Part shown: piece after piece, positions 11,837 through 22,865 of the stretch
Layout of the letters: every line of letters begins with the position of its first letter
How positions within the stretch are numbered: position 1 is the stretch's first letter
NCBI GenBank assembly: GCA_037127255.1
Contig: JBANSL010000016.1
Coordinates: 2,730,501 to 2,794,500, forward strand
Direction: 5' to 3'
DNA: 64,000 nt
Source: Persicaria tinctoria
Lineage: Eukaryota > Streptophyta > Magnoliopsida > Caryophyllales > Polygonaceae
The notes under the pieces: model-generated
Database searches by the model: none
The model's input: the letters and a program-made list of their open reading frames with translations, nothing else
Told to the model about the DNA's origin: nothing
Position numbers and translations under genes: made by a program

Positions 11837-13214
11837 AGTTAAGAGGAAGCGTTCCTACCCATTTGGCCTTGAGGTTCATGGAACACTAATGTCTTATCTT
11901 GCGTAATTTTTGTAATGTAATTTATAGGAACTTAATGGTGTTTATTGAACGCAGCCAAGCTTTTCTTTGTTTCGCTGATGAGTTCGTTTTCTTGCAGTCT
12001 CTCTAATGCTGTTATAGTTATAGGAACCAAAATATACTCAAATTTTGCAGTTGCAGCATCAAATTTTGTGACTTGCTCTTCCCTTTTTGTGTCTTGTTTT
12101 TGTTCATTGGAAGACTGAAAGGGTGCCAACAGAAAGGCGTTCCACTTAAAACCCCCAATTTCAAACCCTAATCTACACTTCTCTGTGTACAATTTTGGAA
12201 TCAAACTATGGATAATGTGCTGTCTAGAAATAAGCTCTTTTGGTATGCACGTTGTGTGTGTCTGTGTAGTGTATGCATACTTGGAGGACGCCCAACAAAT
12301 TCTTTTAGTGCGCTGAGATGATCCATCAATGAATGTGAATGCACGGCTACTTTTAATAGTGTAAAATAGGATATGGTATGATCATAAATTTAAAATCTCT
12401 TCTCCCATGTGTTTGTTGGTTGATTCATATAATAACTGACAGGGAGACTCTTTTTTTAATTTTTTATATTATACAATAGAAAACAGTAAAACAAGCGAAA
12501 ATGCACCTTACAAAAAACGAATCTAGACGAAACTAAATTAAGCATGTTGGGGATGAAGACTAAGGACGAAAACCAAGCGCCATCATTAAACTGGAACATC
12601 ATTTATTTTTTCCAATAAATGTCTACTTTCTAATTTTTTTGTTTTTTAAAACAATTTTAAAGTAATGATACTTTGTGTTATGACATAGTGTGCAAGACAT
12701 ACAATTTGAACCCTAATTTCAATATGTATAAATATGGTCAACCAGATTAAGTGACAAATCATTTCTCAATATACAAATCAGCCTCATTAAAAATGCACAC
12801 TTTTAGGTGATTTGCATACATCTCTAACAACCATTTGGTGAAGGCAACTCTCAAAGTCACCCTCTTCCCCTTTGCACCTTCCATGAAAGCTATCTTTTAC
12901 TTCAAGAGATGACTTGTTGAAGCAACCATCACCCTCTCTACTAACCCCACACACCCAACCAAATTCATCAACAAGGCATATTAATTCCTCAACCTCACAC
13001 AATTTATAATATCACTCAATTAGAGTTAGCAAGTACCAATCATTGACCTCTTCCCCCCCAAAAAAACAATTTTAAAAAAACTAACAAATTGCAAATAAAA
13101 GAAACTCCACAAGAACACACTCAACACACCCTCTTGATCCTTCCTGCCACCACTTCTTTTCTTGCTGAATTGTTTGTCCAACATAGTTCTTGTTTCCGGG
13201 TTTTTGAGGGCGCG
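11837..13214. other. RH57 3' region and IRX9 upstream region
   Basis: No supported gene. Short open frames here (for example 12787-13002 on the minus strand) have no recognisable domain or codon character. The last 250 bases before the IRX9 start are pyrimidine-rich and would hold its promoter and 5' leader. Confidence 0.5.
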
Positions 13215-15126
13215 ATGGAGAGGCCGAAGAAGAAGGTTCTTTTGTGCAAGAAGGCCTTCATCCATTTCTCCTTGTGCTTTGTCATGGGATTCTTCACAGG
13301 CTTTTCTCCAATGGGGAAGCCTTCATTCGCGACGAGCCCTTCAATGATCCAGCTAGCACCCAAGCCCATTGAAGAGGTACGAAAAACCGCCATGGCACAA
13401 ACACCACTAGAGCAACAAGGCAGCCTCAATAGAAGCCTGGTTGAAAGCAATCACCCTCTTAGAGAGGTTGAAGAGAGGCTAGACGATGAAGACGAGTCGT
13501 TTGACACAAGGCCAAGCAAGCAAGTAATTGTGATCACTCCAACGAACGCTAGAGATCGCCTAAGAGAGGTCCTGTTGAGGAGGATGGCCACCACTCTGAA
13601 GCTCGTCAAGTCACCACTTCTGTGGATTGTTGTGGAGTCCATGTTGGAGACGTCGAATGTATCGGATGTGTTGAGGAAGACAGGTGTCATGTATAGGCAC
13701 CTGGTGTTCAAGGAGAACTTCACCAACATAGAAGCTGAGATGGATCATCAGAGGAACCTGGCTCTCAATCATATTGAGCATCACAGGCTCAGTGGGATCG
13801 TTCATTTCGCTGTTCTTTCGAATGTTTATGATCTCAGCTTCTTCAACGAGATCAGAGCTATAGAGTATGATTCCTCTTCTTCCCTCTGTCAATTTGTTTC
13901 ATCATATAAATCTGGCAAACAAATGGGTCCCTAAACTTTTTTTTATGAAAAAATTTCATGAAAAATTTGTAATCTTCTCCAAAGTTTATGGATTTAATTG
14001 GAAAAAAAAAAGTTCAGGGACCTGTTTGTGAAATAAAATAAAATTAAGGGACCCATTTGTAATTTTCTCCAAATTATAGGGACTTTAGATTGATTTTACC
14101 CTAATAAACAATACCCAACACAAAGAAAAAAAATGATAAATATATGGTGTGATTCATATTCTTGTTGTTGGTGAAAAGATTCTAGATTCCTAATGGGAAA
14201 AAATAAAGAGTTTGGTTAGGTTGCAGGTTTGAGAAGGTGTGGCCCACACCCTCACCAAACCTTAACAAACTAATGTTGTTTATGATAAGACAGCAAGTTG
14301 AAAAATGGTAATGAAGATATCTTTAGGTATCTGATTAGTTAAGGACTTAAGGATATCTTTCTGTGTATGACAGTGATTTGGATACTTGGCATTGCAGGGT
14401 GTTTGGGACATGGCCTCTAGCTAAACTGGCAGGAGCACGGAAGAAGGTGCGCGTTGAAGGGCCAGTTTGCCGGTCATCACAGGTTGTTGGATGGCGTCTG
14501 AAGAAGGCGAACAATCAAACTGAAGAAGAGCTTCAGATTCCTATCTCAAACTTTGCATTTAACAGCTCAATTCTATGGGATCCCGAGAGATGGGGCCGCC
14601 TCTCGCCAACTCAAGGCGCCAAGCAGGTTTGTCTTCAATCATTTGGTTTTGTTATCTTGCAGAATATCTTGTAACGCAGTTTAACATTATATACATATCA
14701 TAGCTAGGGATAAAAAAAATGGCATTTAATAAAAACAGATCAGTTGAGCAAACTAGGAATTTCAGTAGGTACAGCTGGTTAGAAAAACTCCAACCAAACA
14801 ATTGAATTATAAGAGAGAGTGGCATTCAACCACTATGATAATTTTAACAGGAAAGAAGGAAATTAAAATTCATATGAATTGATGGTTTTATTTTCACTAG
14901 TTAAAAAAAAGGGTGTGAGCTGAAATAGCACTGTCAATTTAGTATTTTTCTGTTGCAATCAAGACAGTAAAACTATTTCATTTGAGTTCATCTGCAGGAC
15001 TTGCTGAAATTTGTGAAACAAGCAGTTGTTGATGATGAATCAAGGTTGAAGGGGGTCCCACAAGACGATTGCTCAAAGATCAATCTCTGGCAAGTCCATC
15101 TGTCAACTAGAGCCTACAGAAAGTGA
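13215..15126 (+). CDS. IRX9: IRX9-type glycosyltransferase family 43 protein (xylan backbone)
   Basis: Exons 13215-13864, 14398-14626 and 14998-15126 join in phase to give 335 residues (Arabidopsis IRX9 is about 350). The protein is a type II Golgi membrane protein: basic ERPKKK start, one membrane segment at about 15-30 (AFIHFSLCFVMGFFTGF), a variable stem, then the GT43 domain. Recognisable family blocks include VIVITPTNARDR, LLWIVVE, DHQRNLALNHIEHH, FGTWPLAKL, EGPVC and AFNSSILWDPERWGR. IRX9 works with IRX10 and IRX14 in elongating secondary-wall xylan. The position of the catalytic DDD of active GT43 enzymes reads HFAVLSNVYDLS with no acidic triplet, as known for IRX9, which fits a structural role. 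The ATG at 13215 is the first in frame. Exons 2-3 have a broken duplicate at 26097-26836. Confidence 0.95.
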
Positions 15127-15990
15127 TCATCACTTGCTGTTAATGGGGAAACTGAGGTTAAAGTTTCAACCTTTTTTGGTTTGATTCGTCCTCCACTTGA
15201 TGCACGCTTGTAGCTGAATTAAGATCATTAAAACTTTAGTAGATTTTGAGCACTACATTCAGCAAGCAATATAAAGAAGAACAAAGAGGGCGTGCAAATT
15301 TTCCGAATCCAAATTTTTTAGTCTTTTGTACAAGCATTGTTTAGTGTACCTATTGAGGTTAATTGAGTGTGTAGGGGAAACCAGTTTCTTCAACATTGAT
15401 TCAAATATTACATTCATTTACATCTTAAAGCTACAAGCTTGATGCTTTCCATCCTAGAAATTGACCATTCATCTAAATTTTCGTGGTATACTTCAAAACA
15501 CCATCCACTTCCTGTCTCTCTACACAAACTGTCCTCCGAGGAGCTCAACACCTCGTCACAGATCAGATACAGAAAGCCATTGCTTGAGCCAAAACAGAAA
15601 GAAACAAAAGATAACACAGGAGTAGTGTGAAGCAATTCATATCATTGTCTTGCAATGTATACCAAAGGAACAAAAAAGTATTTGCTTAGATTATTTACAT
15701 CCTCAACCCAGATTACTATTTAATCCAAATTACAGCTAATAATTCTACCAACAATTAGAAGCCCTAGGAAATGAGGGCATATATCTAGACTGCAATCTAT
15801 ACAGACCCTCTCTGGTTACTGCATCAGAAGTCACCAACTTACAAAAGATTCTGCATATGACAAAAGAATGGAAATGTGGAATGTTAACCCGTGGCAGAAA
15901 GGGGCATCAGTTGAATCTTTTTAAGGGCTAAAACAATGGATCCCAATTGCTGCTATAGATCTCGAACAACACATTGGGTATTGTTTTAAT
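15127..15990. other. Convergent 3' regions of IRX9 and the coiled-coil pseudogene
   Basis: No open frame of merit. This is the shared tail-to-tail spacer of two convergent genes. The duplicate at 26837-27624 carries the same sequence with small deletions (about 80 bases missing near 27236). Confidence 0.6.
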
Positions 15991-18332
15991 TCAGCTGAAG
16001 AATGGATCCTGATCGCTGCTATAGATCTCGAACAACACTTTGCAATAGGACCTAGAATACTCCCTACAAAGCTCAACGCCTCTTGGGTATCGGTTCAATT
16101 CAGCTAATGACTTCTTCATCCTGCCTTCAGGATCCCTGGCAGTAAGGAATTCCCCTATTTCAACACTGCTGAGAAATATACAAGAAAAGGATTCTGTTAA
16201 GATTATACAAATAAGCAGAAGCAAAATTCTTGTGCTTAGGATACTCTAATGCATGTTATTGGGTAGGAAGTGAAAGGGATGAATTTCATGCAATCCACAA
16301 TATATTTGAGTATTATCTGAATCTTCATACAAGAATGATGAAGCAAGTGACCACATATGAGATAATTTGTTCATCGTAACGAGACCAAAACATATATTCA
16401 GCAAATATTTACAACAAAAGCAACCAGGAAGGCAAATCATATACACTTCTAATAAGGGCAGGTCATTTGATCGAATGCCAATGGCACGATACAGAACTTG
16501 GATGCAATAAAAAAAAATACCTTCCATTTTGAAAGAAAAATATTAAGCTTTGTTGTACAGAACATTCCTTCAACCATAACCAGTGTTTATTCTGCTAAGT
16601 TTAGTCACCTAATAGAAGTTATGTAAAATTAACTATATGGAGTTTTTGATATTTGAAAGTGCATTTGATAACAACTCATCCAATCTAGTGTGGCATAATA
16701 TACTAAAAATACCATAGGTTGACATACCTTTTCTCATGTTCTGGCTTCAATATACTCTTGCCATCCGAATGGTTCTTCCAAACACCTAGAGACTTGTGCT
16801 TCCGGTAGAGAGCACAAACTGCCTTCATGCTAAGTTTGACATTGGTTGTAAATGCGCGGAACATCTTGCCAGAGTTCTCCCACATTTTGCCATCTTTAGA
16901 ACCATCACATTTACTTCTTTTGGATTCTGATGGCCTCTCTTCAGAATACGCTCCCGCTTCTGATTTTCGTTTTTTAGAAACTGAAATGTTTTCATGACCT
17001 TTACCAATTAAAGGAGAAGCAACACAGAGAAAACCAATGGGAGGAGTTAAACTCTCTTCCTCTTCATCGTCGCTGAGAAAAACAATGGAAGAATCTGTTA
17101 ATTTCTGCGCAGATGATACCTCCTTCCCATTTCCAATAACGTTAGCAACAAACTCCCTGTCATGCTTTACACCAATGTCTTCATCTAAATTCTCCTTTTT
17201 TGGTTCAATGAGAGATTTACCAACAACTTTGTCACCTACCTGATTTTGGTAAATATAGAACGGCCATATCCGGAAGTCGAACCGGGGACCATCGGGTACT
17301 ACCCTGAGATCCTTTCCGGCTCAACCACCCCGACATGGTTACTTTGTCACCTACAACAAAAAGAGGATAACACCTTTGACATGAATGCAAGGAACACACT
17401 AGGTTTCAAGTGTTTGAACTAGAGGAGAACACTCTAAATGTCAATGGCCAGAATAAAACAGCAATAACAAAAATAAAAGGACCAAATTAGAAGTCAAACA
17501 CATTCAATACAATTAGTAGTCTGTGGTGCTGATGTCTTTAGCTACAACTTTTCAGCTTCTCATCTATTATGATCTCTTCCAGATAAACATGTTGGATCTC
17601 ATCAATTCAAGAAGTAGAACAGATTAAGTAACATCTTAAACATGGCAGAGAAACAAATTGTTCTATATACCTGAGACGCTGAAATCTGTATTCCCCTTAG
17701 CCTCCATCCCGACCCAGTTCGCAACTGATTCCTCCAATTTGATAACCCGATCCCCCAATTCCTTTTCAATCTTCCTCTTCTCCATCTCTGAAGCCTCATA
17801 CTTCCGCTCAAGCACAGCAATTGCACCATCCTTATCCCCGAGTCCCGACCAGACACTTCCACTGCTCGACCTCCGCCTTCATCTTGTCAACAGTCTCACC
17901 ACCACCTTCCACAGCTCTCCTCGCGGTCATGAGATCGATCTCCAGCTTCTTCAACTCCACCTCCAAATACCTAATTTTCTCCTCAGCCTTCCCCAACTCC
18001 GCCCTCCACTTCCTCTCTCCAATCTCATACTCATCCTTCACCCGCTCATACTTGCTCTTCCATCTCCCCCCTGTCCCGGACATGGACACGGCCTTTTCCT
18101 TCAGTCTGATGATCTCCTCCTCCTTATCCTCCAAGGACCTCAAGTGGCCTCGGCATCGCTCCTCGAGCACAAGATTGTGAGCGACGAGCCGCTCATTCTC
18201 CTCCTTCATCCACTTGCTTTGAGACTGCAACTCGAGCCACTGCTTCGCGAGGTCCTCCGCCCTGTGGCCGTCGCCGTCCAGTGGCTGCAAAGACGAGACC
18301 AGGTCGGAGGACGACGATATTAGATTAGCCAT
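15991..18332 (-). pseudogene. Frameshifted copy of the coiled-coil gene (unit 1)
   Basis: The exon positions match the intact unit-2 gene: exon 1 17671-18332, exon 2 16728-17235, last exon 15991-16168. Exon 1 is 662 nt against 655 nt in unit 2 because of a 7-base insertion near 17840 (GTCCCGA, next to a partial repeat of itself). Translation after KCLVG therefore runs into TAA after three more residues. Of 433 residues only about 166 could be made. Exon 2 also carries about 35 extra bases near 17000, and a SINE sits at its acceptor. The last exon stays open and nearly identical to unit 2, so the damage is recent or partial. A truncated coiled-coil product cannot be excluded. Confidence 0.8.
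17226..17354 (-). mobile_element. tRNA-derived SINE with 14-bp target-site duplication
   Basis: A 101-bp insert (17240-17340) is flanked by perfect copies of ACTTTGTCACCTAC (17226-17239 and 17341-17354). Unit 2 has a single copy of this target and no insert, so the empty site is known. On the minus strand the insert reads like a pol III promoter: A-box-like GGTTGAGCCGGAAAGG, then B-box GGTTCGACTTC, then a short T/A-rich tail. The target is the exon-2 splice acceptor of the coiled-coil gene, so the acceptor now occurs twice. Confidence 0.85.
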
Positions 18333-18612
18333 TGCCGGACCTGAGATTTTGGATTTCCGATGCGAGATAAGAAAAATCTCTAGGTTAGGGGAAGGGAGAA
18401 ATTGGATTTGCAGGAAAGAGACGGGAAACGGAAAGGGCGATGGGATTATGGGAGTGGAAAGAGCGTCAGGGGAGTGTGTACTGTTGGAGTCTTGCAGGGC
18501 ACACCACAAAAACGGTAATGTTCGAATTTTCGATTTTCATCGGTTGCATATAAATAAATAAATGTAAATAAAGAAATAAAGAAATTGGATTATGATAAGT
18601 CAAAATAATTAA
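18333..18612. promoter_or_regulatory. 5' leader and upstream region of the coiled-coil pseudogene
   Basis: The G/A-rich stretch on the plus strand (a CT-rich leader on the minus strand) just upstream of the minus-strand ATG is also present in unit 2 at 29819-30050. No TATA box or other motif can be assigned with confidence. Confidence 0.35.
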
Positions 18613-18710
18613 GTTAGACTAGTTAGGATTTGTTTTGATTATCTTATAAACTATGGGAAATGTTAGACTAGTTAGGATTTGTTTTGATTATCTTATAAAC
18701 TATGGGAAAT
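18613..18710. repeat. Perfect 49-bp tandem duplication, unit 1 only
   Basis: Two identical 49-base units beginning GTTAGACTAGTTAGG lie head to tail at 18613-18661 and 18662-18710. Unit 2 has one diverged copy near 30067. The duplication therefore arose after the segmental duplication. Confidence 0.95.
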
Positions 18711-19386
18711 ATGTTCGAAACTGCTCCCTCTAATTCAAAATAAGTGTTGTTTTAGCTTTGTACATAATTTTTAAGTAAAATGTTAATTATCATTGGTTTT
18801 ATACATTTTTTTTCTAAATCTTATCATTTATTAAATGTTTATCAACTTTTTTAACCAATAAGTGGAGAGTTTGAAAGAAAAAATAGTCAACAAATACAAT
18901 TTTCAATAACACTTTTCATTAATGAATCTATTAAATTGCCTAAAAAACTTAAAACGACATATATTTTTGATGAAATTTAAAAGTCCAAAACGACACTTGT
19001 TTTGGACCAGGGGAGGAGTAGTTTAATCGTTTCTAAAATTGGCGAGTTTTCACAATAAAATATTTCGTTCTCAAAATTCGGAGTCTGTGTCTCTGGATCA
19101 GGGTTGAGAGTTTCCAACCAACTCAATACATTTTTTTGTGGATAACTCTCGTAAATGTGTATGGTTTTATCTCACGATTTTTATAATTTGTATTGGCTGG
19201 TGTGGGCTCTTTTTTTTTTATATATATAACTAGGATAACCTATCTTTAGTGTTAAACTCCGAGCACGTGATCTAATTAACAAGAGCCACGTACCGGGTAA
19301 ATCGGCTTGTACCGACCGACTAAATCCAATGACACGTGAACCAACCGACAAAAGTCTCACACTAGATAAATCGATTAGACTCAATG

Positions 19387-19418
19387 ATAAGAAATAAGGT
19401 CAACCTTGATTTTCAGAG

Positions 19419-19458
<40 letters not shown>

Positions 19459-21652
19459 TGAAGGCAATAATCGAATATTTGACCTCCATATAAGAATTTT
19501 GGTCAACTTTCGACTTTGGGTTATACTCCGCATAAAGAATTTTGCTTGATTGAACTCAAACAATATAAAATAATAAATGCTCTATGTTATAAAGTAGTGA
19601 AACTTCTATTTATAATTTTTTTTTTTAAGTTGTAATGGTTGTGTGTCTATATATAATTTCTCCAAATGATTCATCGTATGTGATATTTTTTTGGCGAAAT
19701 CGGGTATATATCCATGGAAACTTTATTAATTGGATATATACCTATCAAAACTTCAAAATTGTTTATATACCCATCAAATCATTTAAATTTTGTTTGATTG
19801 TCCATAATATATTTGATCTAATATTATTGAGTGAAAAATAGATTAAAATTTAATTATATACCAAACTTAAATAATTAGAAAATTTATCACTTTACAATTA
19901 TTGGATAGAAAATATAATTAAAATTTTAATATAAAAGTTAAACTTCAACGTACTTATAATTATATTTTTATCCAATGATTTTATTTAATATCAAGTTTCA
20001 TGCATAAGTTCAAAATAATTAAGTTATAAAAATGACCATAAACCATAGTAAAGAAATAAAATACATATTTTTTTAATGTAAAATCACATCAAATTAAAAA
20101 AAATTACTTGGTTTGAGAGAAATTGAAATTAATGTCTCATTTTAATAATTATTTGAAAGTTAACTAATTTTAATATTTAAATAATTAAATTTTAATAATT
20201 TTTACATTTAATAGTATAAATTAAATATATGATGGACAATTAAACAAAATATAAATGATTTAATGGGTATATAAACAATTTTGAAGTTTTGATGGGTATA
20301 TACCCAATTAATAAAGTTTTCATGGGTATATACCCGATTTCGCCTTTTTTTTTAAGTTGCAATGCTTGTGCCACGGTCCCGGGTCGGGAAGTGATTACCC
20401 GAATCCGAGGAGAAAGTGGGTCAAGTGGCCCGTCGTCGGGTATTTTTTTATAAAAAAAATTGTTATTTTATTTTATTTCTCTGTGCAAGTATAGCTGTAA
20501 AAAAAATCGATGATCCGATAGGTTACGGGTTTGACTCTTAACCTAGCCTACTTGTCGACCCGCTCGATTCGAACTCACCAGGTCCACATCCCGTACGGCC
20601 CATCAGGTCACGGGGGCCAAGCCTACTTATGCGTCTATAATCTAAACCATCTATAGTTTCTCCATGTGATTCATTAAGATATGTTTGGATTCGAAGTGTT
20701 TATGTTTATAATGCATTTATAAATATAAACACTTAGAAAGTGTTTATTCAACTTATTTTATTTTGTATTTTTATACTATTTCTTATACACTATGATTAAT
20801 TCAAATGTTGCCTCATTTAATCCTCGGTTTCGCCAGACCCGTTGAAGAACCGAATCACCTTTAAGTTTTTTTTTCGGAAATTTCACATGGTACCCTTGTG
20901 GTATTTGATTTTTCGTGTGGTGTACAGAAGATTGGCGTATTTCTCCAGATACCCCTGAGTTTGTGTGAAATTTCGCGTCGTGCCCCTACTCGGTTAATAC
21001 TAACAGCAGACATTAGTTTTCTTTAAAAAAAAAAGGAAAAAGAAAGAAAGAAAGGAAAGATCGAAAGAAAGACGCAGGCGAAAGGAAGAAGGAATCGGCG
21101 ACGGAGGCACCGGATCGAAGAAAGTAGAAGGCGAAAGAAACCAGGAAGGGAGCCCACACAAGGCAGTCGCCGGGAGTGGTACGATGGTGGAGGCTACAGG
21201 TAGGTTTATCCCCTTTCAAAAAATTAGGGTTTTGAAGTTCTAATTTTGGGTTTCAATTTATTCTGGCATGATCTCTCAGGAAGTAGCTTGTTCCCAATTT
21301 TTCTTTCTTTCTTGTAAATCTAATTTGCCAAATTAGTCTATAGTGTAATCCGATCGATTCTTCGTTGTCTGACTGTTGGTGGAATTCGATTTCTGGATAT
21401 ATAGTATCGTAACCCAGGGTTGGACAATTCAGTGTTGGTTAATTTGCCAAATTGGTTAATTCATTTGCATTCCTAGGGTTGGATAGCATCGTAACCCAAT
21501 AGCTTAAAAGGGTTAAATGGTATCATGAGTCTCCATCATAACTTGCAAGGAGAAGCATTAGCAATCTTTAAGAGAATCTCTGTCAAAAAGTATCATTTTA
21601 ACAATCATCTTCTTTCCTTGTGTCATGTTGTGCAAAATTAAGTGTTGTTAGC
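19387..21652. other. Spacer between duplicated units, element-rich
   Basis: No gene is supported. It starts with a 38-base A run (19419-19456) close to the end of unit 1, which may be the tail of a retroposed insertion. It includes the long-inverted-repeat element 19693-20344. GC-richer fragments at 20360-20640 and 20870-21000 look like remnants of older elements, but no terminal structure could be defined. Confidence 0.5.
19693..20344. mobile_element. Long-terminal-inverted-repeat element (MULE-like MITE)
   Basis: The 652-bp segment begins GGCGAAATCGGGTATATA and ends TATATACCCGATTTCGCC. The inverted similarity continues for more than 100 bases (TGGAAACTTTATTAATTGG against CCAATTAATAAAGTTTTCA). 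T-rich runs of seven or more bases on both sides could be the target duplication but are not diagnostic. It encodes nothing. Long inverted repeats suggest a Mutator-type origin. Confidence 0.75.
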
Positions 21653-21739
21653 TAAACAGTTCACGTTTAAATTATTCAGGCAAAAAAATTTATAGCAAAG
21701 AATTCTATAATATTGGACCTGAATTTTTTGAAAAATCAA

Positions 21740-21810
21740 GTTATAGGTATTTGAACTCAAGACTTAATAATTCAAACTCTCATCTCATACCAACTAAGCT
21801 AAGCACATTA
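21740..21810 (-). mobile_element. Old tRNA-derived SINE remnant
   Basis: On the minus strand the order is an A-box-like TTAGCTTAGTTGG, then GAGTTCAAATACC, about 45 bases apart, as in pol III promoters of tRNA-derived SINEs. The same stretch sits at about 1800-1880 in unit 1, so it predates the duplication. No target duplication was found. Confidence 0.5.
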
Positions 21811-21978
21811 ATAGTCACCTCGTGCCCGAGGGACTCGAGGCACCTCATGCCCACCTCCGTCCGCCCTGACTGTGACAGACAGTTATTCTAGTCGGCTATA
21901 ATCGTAGTAGTAAACTTTGGATTTTAACCCGGATCGTTTAATACGAGCCTTTAAGTTTTTTATGTTAAAATAATCAAT

Positions 21979-21994
21979 TGGGCCGTTTAGCCCA
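21979..21994. promoter_or_regulatory. Site II pair upstream of OMA1
   Basis: TGGGCC (21979-21984) and AGCCCA (21989-21994) form a tight inverted pair of TCP-type site II elements, about 870 bases upstream of the OMA1 start. Introns probably occur in the leader between them. The pair is conserved in the truncated unit-1 copy. Confidence 0.45.
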
Positions 21995-22865
21995 CTTTAG
22001 TAGCTCGTATTCGTGTTTGCCGTTTAGCTACCCGATAGTTGTCGTCCTCCCTAACCGCTTGCTGCTACTTGCCGACTGTCCAATTTTAGAAATCATTCCA
22101 AGAAATCTGTTACTCTCTCTTCCAGCTTCCCTTCGAATCGATTTTCTAATCTCATCTCGAGTTCTAGGTCTGGTGCTCAGTTTCGGGCTCTTCATTCAAC
22201 TTCTAGCTGGGATTTATCTTCACCGATCGTTCTAACTCGCGTTTCCTGTTACAGGTACACCCGATCTCCAAGCCCCCGCCACCCCTCTTCTCTAATCACC
22301 TTCCACTTCCAGATCTCCATATTTGCATTCGAAACTTAGGTTTTCCAATTTTTCAAGTTTTTATAGTTCACAGGTGTTGACTTAGGTTTAGGTTTTGAGA
22401 AATTTTCAATCATGGCCGTTTGTTTGATGAGATTCGGAAACTTGTGGTTTCGTTCTTGAAATTTAGGGTTAAGGTATGTTATTTGAAGATTAATTTAATC
22501 CGTTTGATGAAATGCCTAAGCCAAAATTACTACTTATCTGAGTTATTTAGCTAATTTTTTGCTTCGTTCAACTTCCTCCCGGCATCTTCTCTTATCGATT
22601 TTGTTTACTTGGGTTTGTTATTCGTTATCTTCCACTATCGGCTTGGTGTTATATTCTGTAAATTTGATAGGAAACCCGACCAGTAACTGTGGAACTAATC
22701 ACAAAATCCAAAACCATTAATCTGGTATCTTGAAAAAAGAGAGGAGCCAGGTTATGTTCATTGTTCAGTATGTATATGAAATTCATTATTTATATACTGA
22801 TAGTTATATTATTTGATCAGAAATTACACATTTAAAAGGTTGCTGATTTTGTGGAGCAAGAAGCC

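Larger units (their letters stand above)
14146..19386 (+). repeat. Segmental duplication block B, unit 1
   Basis: This aligns in direct orientation with 25845-31419. It begins inside IRX9 intron 1 (GGTGTGATTCATATTC) and ends near 19386 (GATTAGACTCAATG). It carries IRX9 exons 2-3, the whole minus-strand coiled-coil gene and about 1 kb beyond. Unit-specific differences are a SINE at 17240, a 7-base insertion near 17840, an extra stretch of about 35 bases near 17000 and a 49-bp tandem duplication at 18613. Confidence 0.95.

Noticed and set aside
12787..13002. Minus-strand 71-codon frame upstream of IRX9
   Set aside because: No domain, no splice support and not duplicated; probably chance in the IRX9 upstream region.
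13089..13214. In-frame extension upstream of the IRX9 ATG
   Set aside because: It begins at a TTG codon and reads sequence unlike the known IRX9 N terminus. The ATG at 13215 gives the expected basic anchor.
17658..18323. Long plus-strand open frame opposite coiled-coil exon 1 (also 29151-29666 in unit 2)
   Set aside because: It is a shadow of the minus-strand coiled-coil exon. The S/L/P-rich translation mirrors E/K-rich codons, and it is not conserved in length between the copies.
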